Under the pieces are notes generated by a model. That model saw only the letters and a program-made list of their open reading frames with translations. It was not told where the DNA came from and did not search any database. Made by a program: the position numbers and the translations under genes. Shown here one piece after another: positions 43,101-57,536 of a stretch of 64,000 nucleotides of DNA (position 1 is its first letter; each line of letters opens with the position of its first letter). Origin of the DNA: Undaria pinnatifida (lineage: Eukaryota > Sar > Phaeophyceae > Laminariales > Alariaceae); contig JABAKD010000002.1 of the NCBI GenBank assembly GCA_012845835.1, forward strand, positions 16,577,629 through 16,641,628, written 5' to 3'.

Positions 43101-46100
43101 GCTATGACACACCACGGCCTTACTGGGGGAGGCCTACTGTAGTGCAGTGCATAGAGAATGGGGGTACGATACTGCACCAAGCATATTAATTATGTTCCGT
43201 CGTCGAAGCGGACAACACACGGCGTTGCAGCAATAGAAAAATAGAAAAGACCGGCATTTCTGCATCGAATCATACGAGTACGTGACTATATCAATCAAAA
43301 CATCAGAGCTACACTTGTCAGTACGCTCGTGCATATATACGAGTACGTACGAAATACACATATAATACATAATACAGCAACCAGTACAACAAAGTCGACC
43401 AAGGCTACGATAGGGCGGGTACCCTCCATCTCACTACCAAGCCTAGGTAGCTCCCGTGAATTGAGTGGCCCTGTACCCCATGAAAAAACGGACATAAAAG
43501 ACATTTTGACGGCGCAGCGTATCAAACCATCCCAAGGCGGTAAATATATCGCGAACTCGAACGGCACAAAACGACGGGATAGTATTTGGCGCCAGCGGCT
43601 CGGAGTCGCTGAAAAACGAGACCTTAACCCATGGATCGATCCGAAAAAAAAAAAAACATCGGCAATTAGGAGCTGAGAGCAGGATGAGAGGCCAGGGAAT
43701 AGCCGAGGGCGGCCGTCGAAGGCACCGACCTTTTAGTAAGTGAGTCTATGGTAACCCTAACACTTCAAGCAGTACATTGTGGAACAGCGATGGTAATCCC
43801 CCTATGGTAGCCTTGTGTCAAGGTGCTGTCTCCCGATCTTTGCCATCGCTAACGCCGTTAAGGCCGCTAACGCAGAGCGTGCCATGGTTTTTCAATCGTC
43901 ACTTTTAGTTTCCAGCTCAGCTCGTAGGAGTTTTTTTCACCCTCAGCGGCCTTCTCGACAAGCTGTGGTCACAGGTTTGCCTTTCTGTGGTGGAGAAGCA
44001 TACACATACCAGCGTCTACGCTCCATCGCGAGCGAGAAAGGGCGTGTCTTTGCCGGAGACTTCAAATGCAATTACACGATACGTAAGGATAACACCTGAA
44101 AACTTCTGAGGCTCCTCTTCACCTGACGAGCTCTATACCTCGCACAAAAACTGTTTTCGACAAGAAAAAGTAAGTGAAACCTGATCTGGCCTGAAGAACA
44201 ACCCCATGGCCTCGGCACAAAATGAAAGGTGTCGCACAGCACGAACAGCGATCCAACGAAAATTCGAAGTTTGCCTCAATTGACAAGCTAGCTTCTTTAT
44301 TTTTCGACCCTCCCGTGGATGGGGAAAGAATAAAGCTTAAGCTCACCACACTTCCACGTATTTTCATACACGTCGTGTGTCAATTTAACTCAAGTGCATT
44401 CGCACTCCAGCGCTGAGGAGCTAGCCCTATTCGAAGCTCGACAATAAATCTTCAAGGGAGTTTGGCCGTGCCGCTTAACGCAGACCACCCGACCAGGACC
44501 ATAACCCTAACCCGAACGCTACCTTCAGGTGAGCTGTGCTTGGATGCTGTGGCTTCTGAATGCTCCAGGTTTGTGACTTGACCGGTTTGGATGCTGTGCT
44601 TGGCTTGGATAGACTCTAGGCTGATTCGACCGGATCGGGATGCTGTGGCTTGGAAATACTTCAAGTTGATTCTATCGGATTGGGATGCTGTGGCTTGGAA
44701 AGACTCTAGGTTTGATTGAGCCGCTCCTTAGATACCCCTTAGCCAACCTGAGTGCGTAAACAGCTACCTTAGGAAGATTTGCTATCTGAGTTAAGTACTG
44801 GCCTGAGGAGCCCGTTCACTCAGATAAACTGTGACCGAAAAATGCTTCCGCCCAACGAGGGGGGACAAGGAAAGGGGCAAAAGGTACTCGACTCCACCGA
44901 GCAAAACAAGGGGCATGGCACCCAACGAGCGACAAGTAACTGTCATTTTTCGGTCGATAAACTTCCGCCATGGACTAAATCGAAAACAAACTAGGAGACT
45001 AGCTAATGAGCCAAAAATACCAGCACGTTGTAGCATTGTCAACTACTGCAACAAGAATTAAATAAAACGTTTACACATAGTAATTAGAATATATTCCACT
45101 ACAAATACATGTGAATATGTCAAACAATTACTATATCATGTACACCAGGTGTCAACGGTGTTACAACACATTAAGTAATACAATACCATGTTTGAACTAG
45201 TTATTTATGGTTGACAACATACCCGCGGAGCGCGAATCGCAACGGTTTTCGCCGAGAATTGTACGGGCATGCGCGTACCATCTCGAATTGTCCCGGGAAG
45301 ACAGAGCGTAGCATGGAGTACAGCTCGATTTTGCACTCCTCCACACAGGAGGGAGAACCGCGGACCACTAGCGACCACGTCTCACGGTCCAGAATGATGT
45401 CGGTGTTGGTCGCTTTCTGTGGGATGGGGCAGAAACCAAGGCATGGTGGTCACTTGTCGGTGGTTGTTTGTTATTCGTTGTTTTGTTGCTTGTTGTTTGT
45501 GGTTCGTTGTTTGTTGTTTGTTGTTAGTTGGTAGCTGTTTGTCGTTTCCTGTTTGTTGTGTGTTGCTCGTTGCTTCCTTTTTGTTCTCACTTTATCGCAT
45601 CGTCAAACCCATGTCCGCGGTAACAGAACAGGCTCCAGTTACGCTCCAATGGAAAAAACAAAACAAAACCAAAAGCGGTACACGTACCATAGCTGAAACA
45701 CATCGTACATCAGCCAAAAAAAATTAAACTGTCTCACGCCAAGGATAACGCCGAAGATTCGTGAGGGAACACGTCGGAAATCACGACACGTCGCGCCCCC
45801 CAGGTACATGAAACCAAGCCAATGGAAACCATGTTCTACGCGCATCAGTAAGGGAAAGCCTAGCGACCTTTTTCGGCGTAACTCTTTTGGGCCCTTCTAG
45901 CCCATCGGATTGTGTATCGGCCTTAGCGTCACTTTTTGTCTCAAAATCGGCTGCCAGACCAACTCAAGCGAGGAGCCTCATGAAAGTTAACGTGCTACCC
46001 GCACCGAAACACGCATACCCATACCATCTTGTAGAAGCAGAGCCTACCCCAACATCGCAAAAATGCGTTGTTAACAGGAGGAAATAAAAAACAGCAAGGG

Positions 46101-49100
46101 AAGAATTTCATCTTTTGGTCGAGCTCTCCTATGTGATGACCAAGTTTATGCGATATATAGCGCGTAGGATCTAACAGCGATATACTCACACAAAAAACAT
46201 AAACCCAGCAGAGGATTAGTTTTTTCTCGTTTTTGTTTTCCATGTTCATCCTTCTAGCGACGGATCTTCATAATAGCGTCCTGTTGTAGAATGCGACACG
46301 TAGACGAATTCGTAGCCTATAGATCTGAGGTGAAACCATGTCATTGTTGGAGTGAAACCAGGCCATAGTACGTAGATGTCACAGTTGTCTGACGGTCACA
46401 GTTGTCTGACGGATTACAGAGTATGCCGCGTCAAGGGCTACCAAAGGAGGGCGAGTGTATGAGTGATAGTGATGCTCCAAGCATCGTCGCCCTCCTCTTA
46501 TGTTAGCCGTAGCGCGCGCGGGGGGGGGGGGGGGAAGGCGCTGCCCCAAAAGGAAAGGCACACACAAAGCATGGAGGGGGAGCGTTGTGTATAAAAGGAA
46601 AGGCACAAACAAAGCACCCATCTGCTGATCAGCTCCTGCGGCAGAAAAAACATGTAACACCGCACACGTAAACGTCAAACGGTATCGTTGAGATCTTCTC
46701 ATGCTATTGTAGTTGCGGCGTATATCTCTGTCTCGCATTTGTGACCACAGAGCTTGTCTCTCTCTAGGAGAAAAAGAATTGGCTCGGACACTGGGTGCGC
46801 TTGCTGGATGTCGACAACCAGAAAAACACAGTTTTATGTGAAGAACACACGCCCTGACACACCATCGAGGGAGCGACCCCAGCCTATGCCATCGAAGCTC
46901 CGCCATGACCGAGGCCTTCCTCCCCCCCTACCAACTCTAACCTTCGACGCATGCTATTATAGGGGAGGCACTTTCGGGAAAAACAGTTGAGTCATCCCAC
47001 GCTAGCGGTGCAGCAGATTCTAAGAATTTTCTGGGCTCCTACTATGAGGGGGTTAACACCAACATCATCCATCATCACCCGAAGCATCCCTTCCAAGATA
47101 TTCGCTCGCGCAAGCCGGCCAACATTTCTATGCGCTATATTTACAGCGCAAAAAAAAAGTATAGGCCTAAAATGATCATACTAACCGATAGTTCCAAACT
47201 TGAGCTCCACCCCTACCGCACTATAGGGGGATGATTCTACAACGGTTGACGGGGACCCTTACCTAGCAAAGTACCCAAAGCAACGGAATCCCACTTGTTC
47301 TGTACTACGATCATTCATGTTGTGCGCCTAGGTCAAAGCAATTCGTGTCGGATTAGCGTACTGTTGTTCTCGGTCATTGTTCGATTGGGGCAGAGGCCGT
47401 CAAGCGAGGATCCTCAGAGAGTATTATATGACCCCCCCCATCGCGTGTCTTTGCTAGCCTTATCCCTAGCCACGACCGTAACTTACCTGTATATTCTTCC
47501 ACCGTGCCTCCTCAAGCGCGGCAGCAGGTCCCGCCCCCAACGCGACCTCACACTGCCCTTCATTCAAAACCATTGCGACTATCGCGTTTCGAGCATTCTC
47601 CACCAGACCGGGTGGGCCGGAAATGGTGACTCCCCGGGAGTGCTGCATGTTTCGCTGCGTCGCCGCCGCGTCTTCTGCCGGCGATGGCTGACCGTGCGAG
47701 CTTGCGGACGCTCCGCCCCCACCTCGATCGTCTCGACGCTTGTTCTTGCCGTAAGGGGATTGCTGCCTGTCCGATCGACTCGGCGCCGACAGACTGTTGC
47801 CGCTGTAACCCCTAGCGTCAGTGCTGCCGCCGGGTGGCGATGACGGGGGCGGCGTCCCGAACACTACCTTGCAACCGTGGAGCTCGGCCATTGCCCTCAC
47901 CGAGCTGTTGCTGACGGTTTTAGCTGGTCCAAGGCCTCTCTTCTTGGTGTCTGGTGCGCCAGTGCTGCCGCCACCGCCACCACCGCCGCCGCCGCCACCA
48001 CCAGCACTGCCACCGCCATCGCTACCGCTACTGCTGCCACCACCACCACCACCACCACCACCACCATCACCACCACCACCACCACCGCCGCCGCCACCGC
48101 CACTACGACCACTACGGCCACCACCACTGCCACCGCTGCCACAGCCGCTGCTGCCGCCGTCGCTCGCGGGCTTCACACCAATGATGGCCCTCGGCTCTAT
48201 CCCCACGACCGCCTTCGCATCCCGTGGCCCACCATCAACTACTTCTCGATTCAACTTGATGCCACCACCAGCCAGCGGGACGGCAACTCTAGCGATGTCT
48301 ATGAATATCCCCGCCAGGTTTTTCTCTACGAAGCACAGGAGGGCCTTCTTGGCCTCTGACACTATGCTCGCACTCCGGGCCCTCACTCTAACCAAAGATT
48401 CGGCCGGCACCGCGTCCATATCTGTACCCGTTTCCATCGAAAGCCTCCGTAGGTGGTGACGCCCGCGATCCACCATCAGCTTGAAACCGGATGGCGCTAG
48501 CTTGATGAGCGACACCGAGAGGTTCGCCGCCTGGGATCGGGGGCCGTCGGGATCGGGAAGAGTCGGGATCGAGGGCAGGAAGTGCGCGCCGCTGGTCACA
48601 TATGGCGAAAACCATAAGGTCGTCTCCGCAACGCCTGTTCGTTGCTAGGGGTTGTCAATAGTAATACGTTGTAACATATTCTCTATATGCGCTGAAGCTC
48701 ATTGGTTTAGGTTGTGCCGCATTCGGCGCAAGTTGCACCGCAAATATTTCTTGCTGGCAGTTACACACATCTACCATACAGATCCGCAGTGTACCAACAG
48801 AGGTCCATTTCGGGGCACGCGAGGGCTCACTCCCCCCGTTCGGCGTTACCCTACGAAGAGCGCAACAGTTTGGCCTTCACCATCGCCATGCTTTCCAGAC
48901 AGTACTGTCGTTGTCGGATTCAGCACGACCCCACCTCGCGACCGATAACGGCGGGGATCCTTAGGCGGCGATTCGACGCGTGCTACGGTAGAGGCATTAA
49001 GGTATACCGATTTTTGGCGAAAATATGTTCTGACTGGAACGGCGTTTCTCAATCCACAACTGTCGGAATGACATATATTTTGTTCGTGCAAATGTCATTC

Positions 49101-52100
49101 GTTTGTGTACGTTGGCCATGCGTTTGTTCATCGGGTTTGCATACCTTAGCCATGCGTTATTTCATCGAGCTGCGCTTGCATTTTCAGTTTTACTAAAGCA
49201 AAAAAAAGTTTTTTGTGAAGTATACCACTAATAGAATAGAGCTCCTCAAGTGGTTAATAGTCTCAGAAATACAATGGTTGGTGCACCCCAACCTTAGCAT
49301 GTGTCGGGACGCATACTACGATAAGCGGTAGAACAGTAATTTGCTGAAAATCTTCTCTACCTCGCCCCCAACATCTGACTTTTTTTGAAAGCTAACGTGC
49401 AAATCCGATGAACAGCCTTGGTATAAATAAAGCAAGTATCATAGGAGTCATCCACGGTAGGGGTGCAACGGAAGTTTCTGACCTCATAACATAAGGAGGT
49501 CAACATCTCGCGCGAAACACGACTTCGAAGGCATTCAATCGCACAATCAGACCAACACTCCTATGCGCTATAGTCCTAAAACAAATACCAGGTATACTGA
49601 TAAGAGTGTCAGAACAACCGGTAGCTCCACACTTGAGGAGGCTCAACCGGCGAGACACAATTAGTTAATCCAACAACTGCAACCCTTACCGTGGGATGAC
49701 TCAAACCTTTGTAGCGAAAATGCATTGCCCAATCGTAGCACGCCTCTGCACCTCTACGGTGGAGGACGTCCTTTTCGTCGCAATCGCGGTGCCCGACGCT
49801 GCACACACGTCAGACACACGCTACCGGCAGAGGGCGCACCGCATTTTTTTCTGGAGCTCCTCCACTCTGAGGAACCTCTGTTCGTCACCCCCCCTAAAAA
49901 ACGTTTCAGAGCAAAACCGAAAGTGCATCATCCGATATACACACCCTAGGGTGGTCCAGGTATACCAAAACAATCATTTTTCAAAACAAGAACGACAATA
50001 ACATCCCAACGATTTTTGGTATCATTTTTTAAAACAAGAATTACAATGAAATTTCCCGACGATTTTTTATGTATACCCATTTCCAACTCCAAAAAAGTAT
50101 CTCTTAGTATAACTCCACGTATTTTCGCCCCTTGTCGGAAGTGCGGTGCTAAAAGGGTCAAGCCTCGCCGTTCAGAATATGTTTTGGCCAAAAAGTGGTA
50201 CACCTTAAAACCTCTATCTGAGCACTCCTCTTTAGAGACAGCCCACCGATTGTCGCGTTCTTTACAACACATTCGAGAAAAAAGCCCGACGGAGCTCTTT
50301 CGCCGCCCGCTGACACAAAATCTCAATGTTGCGGATACAAAACGTCAATGTTGTGGGTTTACACTATTAAATAGGGGTCCCCCAGCAAGGCGGTGGTATG
50401 CCAGAGCAACACGATCGCCTTATTGGGTGAAGCCGCCTTATTCAATCCAAGTTGAATGTGGCATTCCCCAGTCGCGCCCAGCGATTTTGACCGCCTTATA
50501 TCCCGATGCCAACTTACTTAAACCGCCTTACCCCTACTGTGCCAACGCGCGTGTTTGGCGAGCGTGTGAGCGCACGTGCGAGCGCGGAACGGCCACAGTG
50601 TTGATGAAAATAAAAAAAAATACCACACGATCGAGGATTTTGTCGACATTAATATTTTCAAGCTGTGCGTGCTGGTTCGATCGCGCGCGGGTTAACGGGG
50701 CGGCTAGCTTATCTCACCCCGCTTGCGTCGAGCCCGCCTCCGTACAGCGTCGCCTGCAGAAGGGCCGCCGACCACTCAGCACGCTCCCTGCGTCCCCGCA
50801 CCCGAACCACTTTCGTGTCGCGGGCGTAGTGGAAGTTCACGTCGGTGTGTTCCGACTGGATCTGGCGAAGCAGCCCTCTGCGGATCAACACTTCCTGCGG
50901 TGCGGCGGGATGACGGAGCAAGTACATGCGCTTGGCATATGTCGCAGTCGTTGCGGTTGCAGTGTCGCGCCCCGGGGGAGACGTGGTCTACGAAAGAGGT
51001 TAAACGTTTTGGTCCAAGCATGCATGGCTCACGAGGCTCCCGAGAGACTGCCCGATAAGGCTAGAATACCAGCTAGTTGGCGTTTTTTTTCGTCATAGCG
51101 TTTGCGAATGAGTCGTGCCACGGTAGGGGTTGCAGTTGTTGGATTAACTAATACTTCAGTGTTTTTGTGTCCAATCAAGCTCCTCAAGTGAGGAACTAGC
51201 GGTTGTATACTGTAGTCCAGTAATTTCACGAGTACATATTTTTTGCAGGACTACAGTATGGTATAGAAGCTTGGTCAGGTTGTGCGAACGAATCCCTTCG
51301 AAGTCATGTAGTATCGGGTGAGATGTTGAGCTCCTCATGTGAGGACCTCAGGAACTATCTTAGAATCTGATGCACCCTCACCCGTGGGATGGGTCGATTA
51401 CCGAACTAATACCGAGGCCATAGGATTGTTCGTCGGATTACTTTTCGGGTTTTTTTTTCAACAAAAACATTGGTTGGGTGATGTGATGTGATATGATGTG
51501 ATGTGATGCGTTTTAACGCTCCTTAATTTAAGTGAGTAGCCTCAGGAAAAAAAAGGGTGCACGTCACCCCTACCATTGCATGCCTCGGGGGGGGGATCAT
51601 CTGCAAGCGTTCCATGTTGGGTAGTAGACAAATCTCGTCCCTGCTACAGTCATTCATGCGGGTTCGGATCCTCCCGAGTGCATATTCAGTCGCGCTTGTG
51701 GCGGCTTTTCCTTGGGTAAAAAAACTGACGAGCGGAAAGCGCGAGAGCGTGAGTTCGCAAAAACTCGACGAAAATCGACGAGCATGAATAGCTGAAAAGT
51801 GGGAATGCTGAACCCCGTGCGCGATAAAAATGAAGGCATGTACCAGGGGGGGGAAGGGAAGGCACCTGTGACCATGACCTTGTCCGGAAGGTCGCTGAGG
51901 GTAAAACCTGTCACGAGTTGAGCTGGAGAGTAAAAGCGATGATGATTTTTTTTTTTTAAACTGTTTGCATGGACACATGCTACAGTAAGCTTCTGAGGGT
52001 GGATCGAGGAGCTCTATGCCCCGCTCAAACACTCTTCTGAGTAAACAGAAAGTACAGCCCGATGACCAAGCCGCATGGCTCAGGTGAAAAAAATGTTCAT

Positions 52101-55100
52101 ATTGCAAAACAAGACTGTTATACCGACGATTTTGGGTTAAGGAGCCCAGTCATTCAGGGTTTGTTTTTGACGAAAAGTGCCACCTCTAACGTAGCACGCG
52201 TCCATGGATCTCTTGCAAAGGTTCTGCCGGCGGTAGTTCTAACAATATCGTTGCGGGGGGCAGTCACCCGTTACATGGGTTGCTTCGAAAACAAAATCCG
52301 ATGTTAGTTCTGAAAAATAGTCGACGAATGGAGTAAGGGGGGTCGCTTTTGGTTGTTTGGATCGGTGGTAACCGCTGCGGCATTACACGCCGGGGCCTCG
52401 GATCACGATGTTGCACCACGAGGAGGCGGTCATCCACCACATGGGTCGCTCTCAAAGGATCTGTCAACGGTAGCGTTAAAATGTCAGTGGTTATGGTGTA
52501 TCTCAAACAGGTAATTGTGACAATGTATTGCTGCTTTGCTTAGTGGTAACCACTTCGGTTTCAGGCACGGACGCTTCGGGGAGGGGAGGGGGGGGGGTAC
52601 AGGGGGTACACATTTGTTGCTTGCATTTAGCATTAGGCTATTGACTACGCATCCCTTTCGAGCACAGTTATTTCCCCTAGTAGAGACACATTCAACACAT
52701 GGGCGCTCACTTCGTTTTATTCCGTAGATTACATTAAAAGAAAATGTTCATGTTTTCCCTTCCTGCTTCGCCTTCTGTCGCCACCATTTATCTCCCAAGA
52801 TGGCCACCGCTTCTCGGGTATTACCGGTGGTCATGTATGATATCAAATCGGTGCTACCTAACGTCCGACCATAGTCCTCTGCGAAGCCGATGGTCGCGGC
52901 TGTACCATAGTCTTATCTCCTGGCGACTCTACGCGTCTCAGAATCAAGGCGGTGGTGCCTTAAATGTTCTTCTCCCGCCCTCGCCCGCCATGGGTTTCCA
53001 AAAGGAAGAGCAGACAGTCCGGGGGGAGCGATGGCTGGAGAACACGACGACTCATCTCGGTAAAATCGTAGGCGTGTCGGGTTATTAATAGGAATAGAAA
53101 ACGTTCACGACATTTTCTTGGACGAGTCCTGGTCATCGCCAAAGGCATCAAACGAGACCAGTTATTATTATTTCACGACACCAATCCGCACGAAGGCGTG
53201 TTGCGTACCTCGTCTTCCATCCCTACAGCGATCTCCATCGTCCAGTTTTCGGCCTGGAACTCTCGTATCAGGCGTTCCGCACGGTCCAATCCCTCATCGC
53301 CTCCCTGCAGTCGCACCTGATCATTTCAGAACGCCGCACGGAACATCGACTAACATAAAACAACCTCATCAGTAAGTCCTGCCACGAGTCAAGGCAGAAC
53401 CCCTCTGCAGAACATGTTTATCAGCTTGGGTTGGGTTGGGTTGGGTTGGGTCGGGTCGGGTTGGGTTGGGTTTGGTTGGGTTGGGTTTGGTTGGGTTGGG
53501 TTGGGTTGGGTTGGGTTGGGTTGGTTTGGTTTGGTTTGGGTTGGTTTGGTTTGGGTTGGGTTGGGTTGGGTTGGGTTGGGTTGGGTTGGGTTGGGTTGGG
53601 TTGGGTTGGGTTGGGTTGGGTTGGGTTGGGTTGGGTTGGGTTGGGTTGGGTTGGGTTGGGTTGGGTTGGGTTGGGTTGGGTTGGGTTGGGTTGGGTTGGG
53701 TTGGGTTGGGTTGGGTTGGGTTGGGTTGGGTTGGGTTGGGTTGCCTTGGGTTGCCTTGGGTTGGATGGAGTTGGGTTGGGTTGGGCTAGGTTGAGCTGCG
53801 CTGCGCTGCGCAGGGGTGCCGTATCACGGGTGGGTGAGTGGGTGGGTGGGTTGGGTCTTGCTGTATACTGCTATTAAGGAAAACCGGGATATCGCCAGTT
53901 GTTCTTGAGCACTCAGCTCAAAATGCTTAGCGGAAAATGACGCGAAACGGCAGTAACTCGATCACTCTTTTCCGCGGAGAAAACTCCACGTGCGAGGCAC
54001 CCCCACACCAGCCCTTATCATATTTGTACCTGCAAATCCTGACGGTAAACCGAGCAATAACTCAATCCCGAGGCGATAATGCGTCCCAATCAACAAAGCT
54101 TCAAAATAAAAAAGTAAGAATAAAATCCTTCAAGGCCTTAACACACAGCAAACCGTATCAAGCCGGTCCAAAGCCAAAACAACACTTTCAGCACGGTGCA
54201 AGCCTCCTCCCCTGACTTGTTCATCCCTTAGAGACTTCTGAGGGAGGAGTTGACCAACAAAACTGACATTGACAGCATCGACCATTCGAAACAACCGCGG
54301 GCTGCTTTTTTCGGATGTTGGCGATACATTTCGTGTCCGAACCGCAACAATACAACAGGGTTCACCACATGATCAATTCGTACAGGTCCGCGCGCTGACG
54401 GAGACGGTGGACAACACCGCACTTGTCATGTCTTCGGTCGCTATACTTCAATCAACTATAAAAGGATCACCGCATGCTACGGGCAGGAGTGCACCGATTT
54501 GTTTGAGGAGGCTCTTCCTGACTGACTGACGGAGCTCATCAGCAACTGGCGACTCAGTAGCTCAGTGAGTGGTGCTATATGGCCACCACTGACTGGTTGA
54601 CGGAGCTGCTCAGCAAGTGAGGAGCTATTCAATATCAGGAAGGCCACGGACATACTCTAGCGCACTGGTATACCTTTTTTTGGTCAATGTTATGCTTTTC
54701 TGATTGAAGGAGCGCTCCTTAACCGAGAGCCTACCCACTGTCGTTGGAATGTCTCTTGTGTTTTGCGATAGCGTTCGTCGTTGGGCTAGGCCACGGAATT
54801 GTTAGTCGGTTTTTGCTCTTTCCTTTTTATTCAAAAAGTCAGTTTGGGTTGAGGTATTTATTTGTTTGTTTATTTACTTATTTATTTATTTACTATTTTT
54901 TTAATCATCACTTTTTAATTTTCAGCTCAACTGGTAAGAGATTGCACCTTCAGCGATCTTCTGGAAAAAAGCCGTGGTCACAGGTGTGTTCCCTTCTGCC
55001 CCCAATTACGTGCCTTAATTTTCATTGCGCATAGGGTTCAGCATTCCCACTTTGCGGGTTTTCATGCTCACCCATTTTCATCGAATTTTGCCAAAACGCG

Positions 55101-57492
55101 CTCGTACGCTTTCCGCTAGTCAAGACTTTACCCCAAGAAAGATTCCCTACGTACGAGCACGAGCATGCACTCCGGAGGATTCGAACCAGCGTCGTTGCCT
55201 TAGGAGGGACGAGATTCACCTACTACTCCACAGGGAACGCCTGATACATGCTACCTCGTAGGATAGAGTTGCACCGTTTTTTTTCTGGGTCTCCTCAACT
55301 CTAAACCTCACCCAAACACTCATATGGAGCAATCTGAACGCACAATCCGATGAAGGAACCCGTGGTCCAGGTGTACGAACCAATGGTTGACGCATGCTAC
55401 GATAGACGTGAACCGATTTTTTTCTGGAGTTCCTCAATTTTCGGGAGCGTATGACCTCTCCCAAAAACGGACTTGGAGAAAAATGAAACTGCTGTCATAC
55501 CGGACGAGAAAAATCCCATGGCCTAGGTACACAACGATAATCATGCAAGAAAAAAAAATGACCTTTTTTTTTCCGACGATTTTGGATTAAGGAGACCCGT
55601 TATTCAGGAAAAACAAAAACAAAAGAAGGCATACCTCTATTGTAGTATGCGTCCATTTTGCTAAAGGAAGGCTGTTCCGACGATTTGGGGTTAAGGAGCC
55701 ACGTCGCCTCAGTAAATATTTAGGCCCAAAAATGCTACCCCTATCGAAGAACGCCTCGCCTGCCGGCATACCACGTTTTAAAGTTTCTGCATAAAGTTCG
55801 TGAAACTGCGGTGCGAAAAACAGATTTTGCGTCTCTCATCGCAATATCTTGGCTTCGTATGGCGGATCGTAAACACGACCCATCTCTTGGCAGACTACGA
55901 ACTAGGCGATGGTGAAGGTATCGATCGTTTCGTAATGCCTGCCAAGGAATGTTCACCCAAAGTGTCAGCCTCATCTCTGGTACAGTTTTTTCGGACTTTC
56001 GTGTAGAATTTAGTATCGACATACCCGCGCACGTGACGGGGTTTACTCGGCTTGGGCTTACTCGTCGACGTCAACTTCGATTAAAAAATATAATAATGGT
56101 AGCAAATGTGCTGAAAGCTCAGGAACCCACCTATCCAATTTATAGCAATAATATTTTACCAACGATTGACAAAACTCCAACTAAGTTAAAGTCAGCTTTA
56201 TATTTACATTTATAGCTCGTAACCCTAACCCCAACCCCAACCCCAGCCCTGACCCCAGCCCTACCCATCGAACTTTGCCCAGACCAAATCCGACGTTTTC
56301 TTTTGTTGAAAATTTGGTGGATCACATTAAAACTCATATACTAGAACATTTCCCGGTTCCCACGCTTTATCTCTGGTGATAATCCAGACGTCTCGTAAAG
56401 GCTACTGCTCGTGTCCCTCACCAGACCACACTTGGGCTCCGAATCCATGCGAACGCCTCCAAAAAACGAGTCCGCGTCATTCCCATGTCTCGTCATCGGA
56501 AGGCCTCCGCGCCCACCCCCGTTTTTGTTCGCCGTCCCAGGCGACGTGCCCACCGCCCCTGCTGACTGTGCCGACGAACCCCCCGCCCTCCGATTGGCGC
56601 CCGTTATCTTGTCCCTTAGTCCTGCTGCGCGGTAGCTCCGAAGCAGCTCGGCGATGTCGGAGCCGACGGTGACCTCTCGAACCTGTGGACGCGCGAGCAG
56701 GGGGGAGAGTAAGCGCTGTTGCTTGGGTTTTCACGCGCGTAACGTCTCCCCGCATGGAAAATAATTAATGTCTTGACGTTAGTACGAAGCAATTAAATAT
56801 CACCACCCCATCCCCCATATAGTATGCCTTTCTTCGTCTGCACTTGGTATATGTCTTCTTTTCGTAGCCAGTGCTTGTACTGCCGTCGCTATTTTTCATG
56901 GGCCAACATCTCGAATACAAGAACTGCTGGCATTTGGAAAGCGCCATGTGCACTTGAGAACTGTGTAAGACCCGGAGGAGGTAGCGTATGTCTCTGGTTA
57001 ACATTCGCAGTGCGTCGCGCTCGTTGAGACGAGGAAAGGGCCGTTCGTGGGACTGCAGTATTACCTACAGGGGGGAAATCAAGGGCAACAATGGCTGCAA
57101 CCGGCGAGGTGCGATGGCACTTTCGCACGGGAAGCTAGTTCTACAATCGCTGTACCGATAGGCTCCTGCCACATTCCGTCTTCAGCCTGGCACATACCAC
57201 ATAAGGGTCGTTCCTGACGAACCCAAAAAAACGTCACGAATCGAGACAAAACAACGTTGTATTTTCGTACATCGTAATATTTTGTCAAGAGTCGTGACTA
57301 TGAAGAGTTTCGAAAAGTCCACCAACAAAATACATCACCAATTGTGACAAAAAAAATGTTCTTTCGTGGGAAAGCTTGACGTATCGCCAATTCCCAAACG
57401 TCACGAATCGCGATTTTGTCACGAATCGTAATTTTTTTCATTCGTTAGGAACATACCCTAACCATGTGAAACCGCAACAACAACAACAACGA

Positions 57493-57536
<44 letters not shown>

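Noticed and set aside
47821-48459. 212-codon Pro-rich open frame on the plus strand
   Set aside because: It mirrors the Gly-rich coding repeat of KH exon 7 and has no splice or domain support.
53414-53877. Three overlapping plus-strand frames of WVGLGWVGLG
   Set aside because: They are translations of the GGGTT pentanucleotide array; all frames stay open for that reason alone.
56216-56270. Telomere-like CCCTAACCCCAACCCC stretch
   Set aside because: Only a few irregular units, interstitial, no long TTAGGG array; similar short patches occur near 44505 and 58735.
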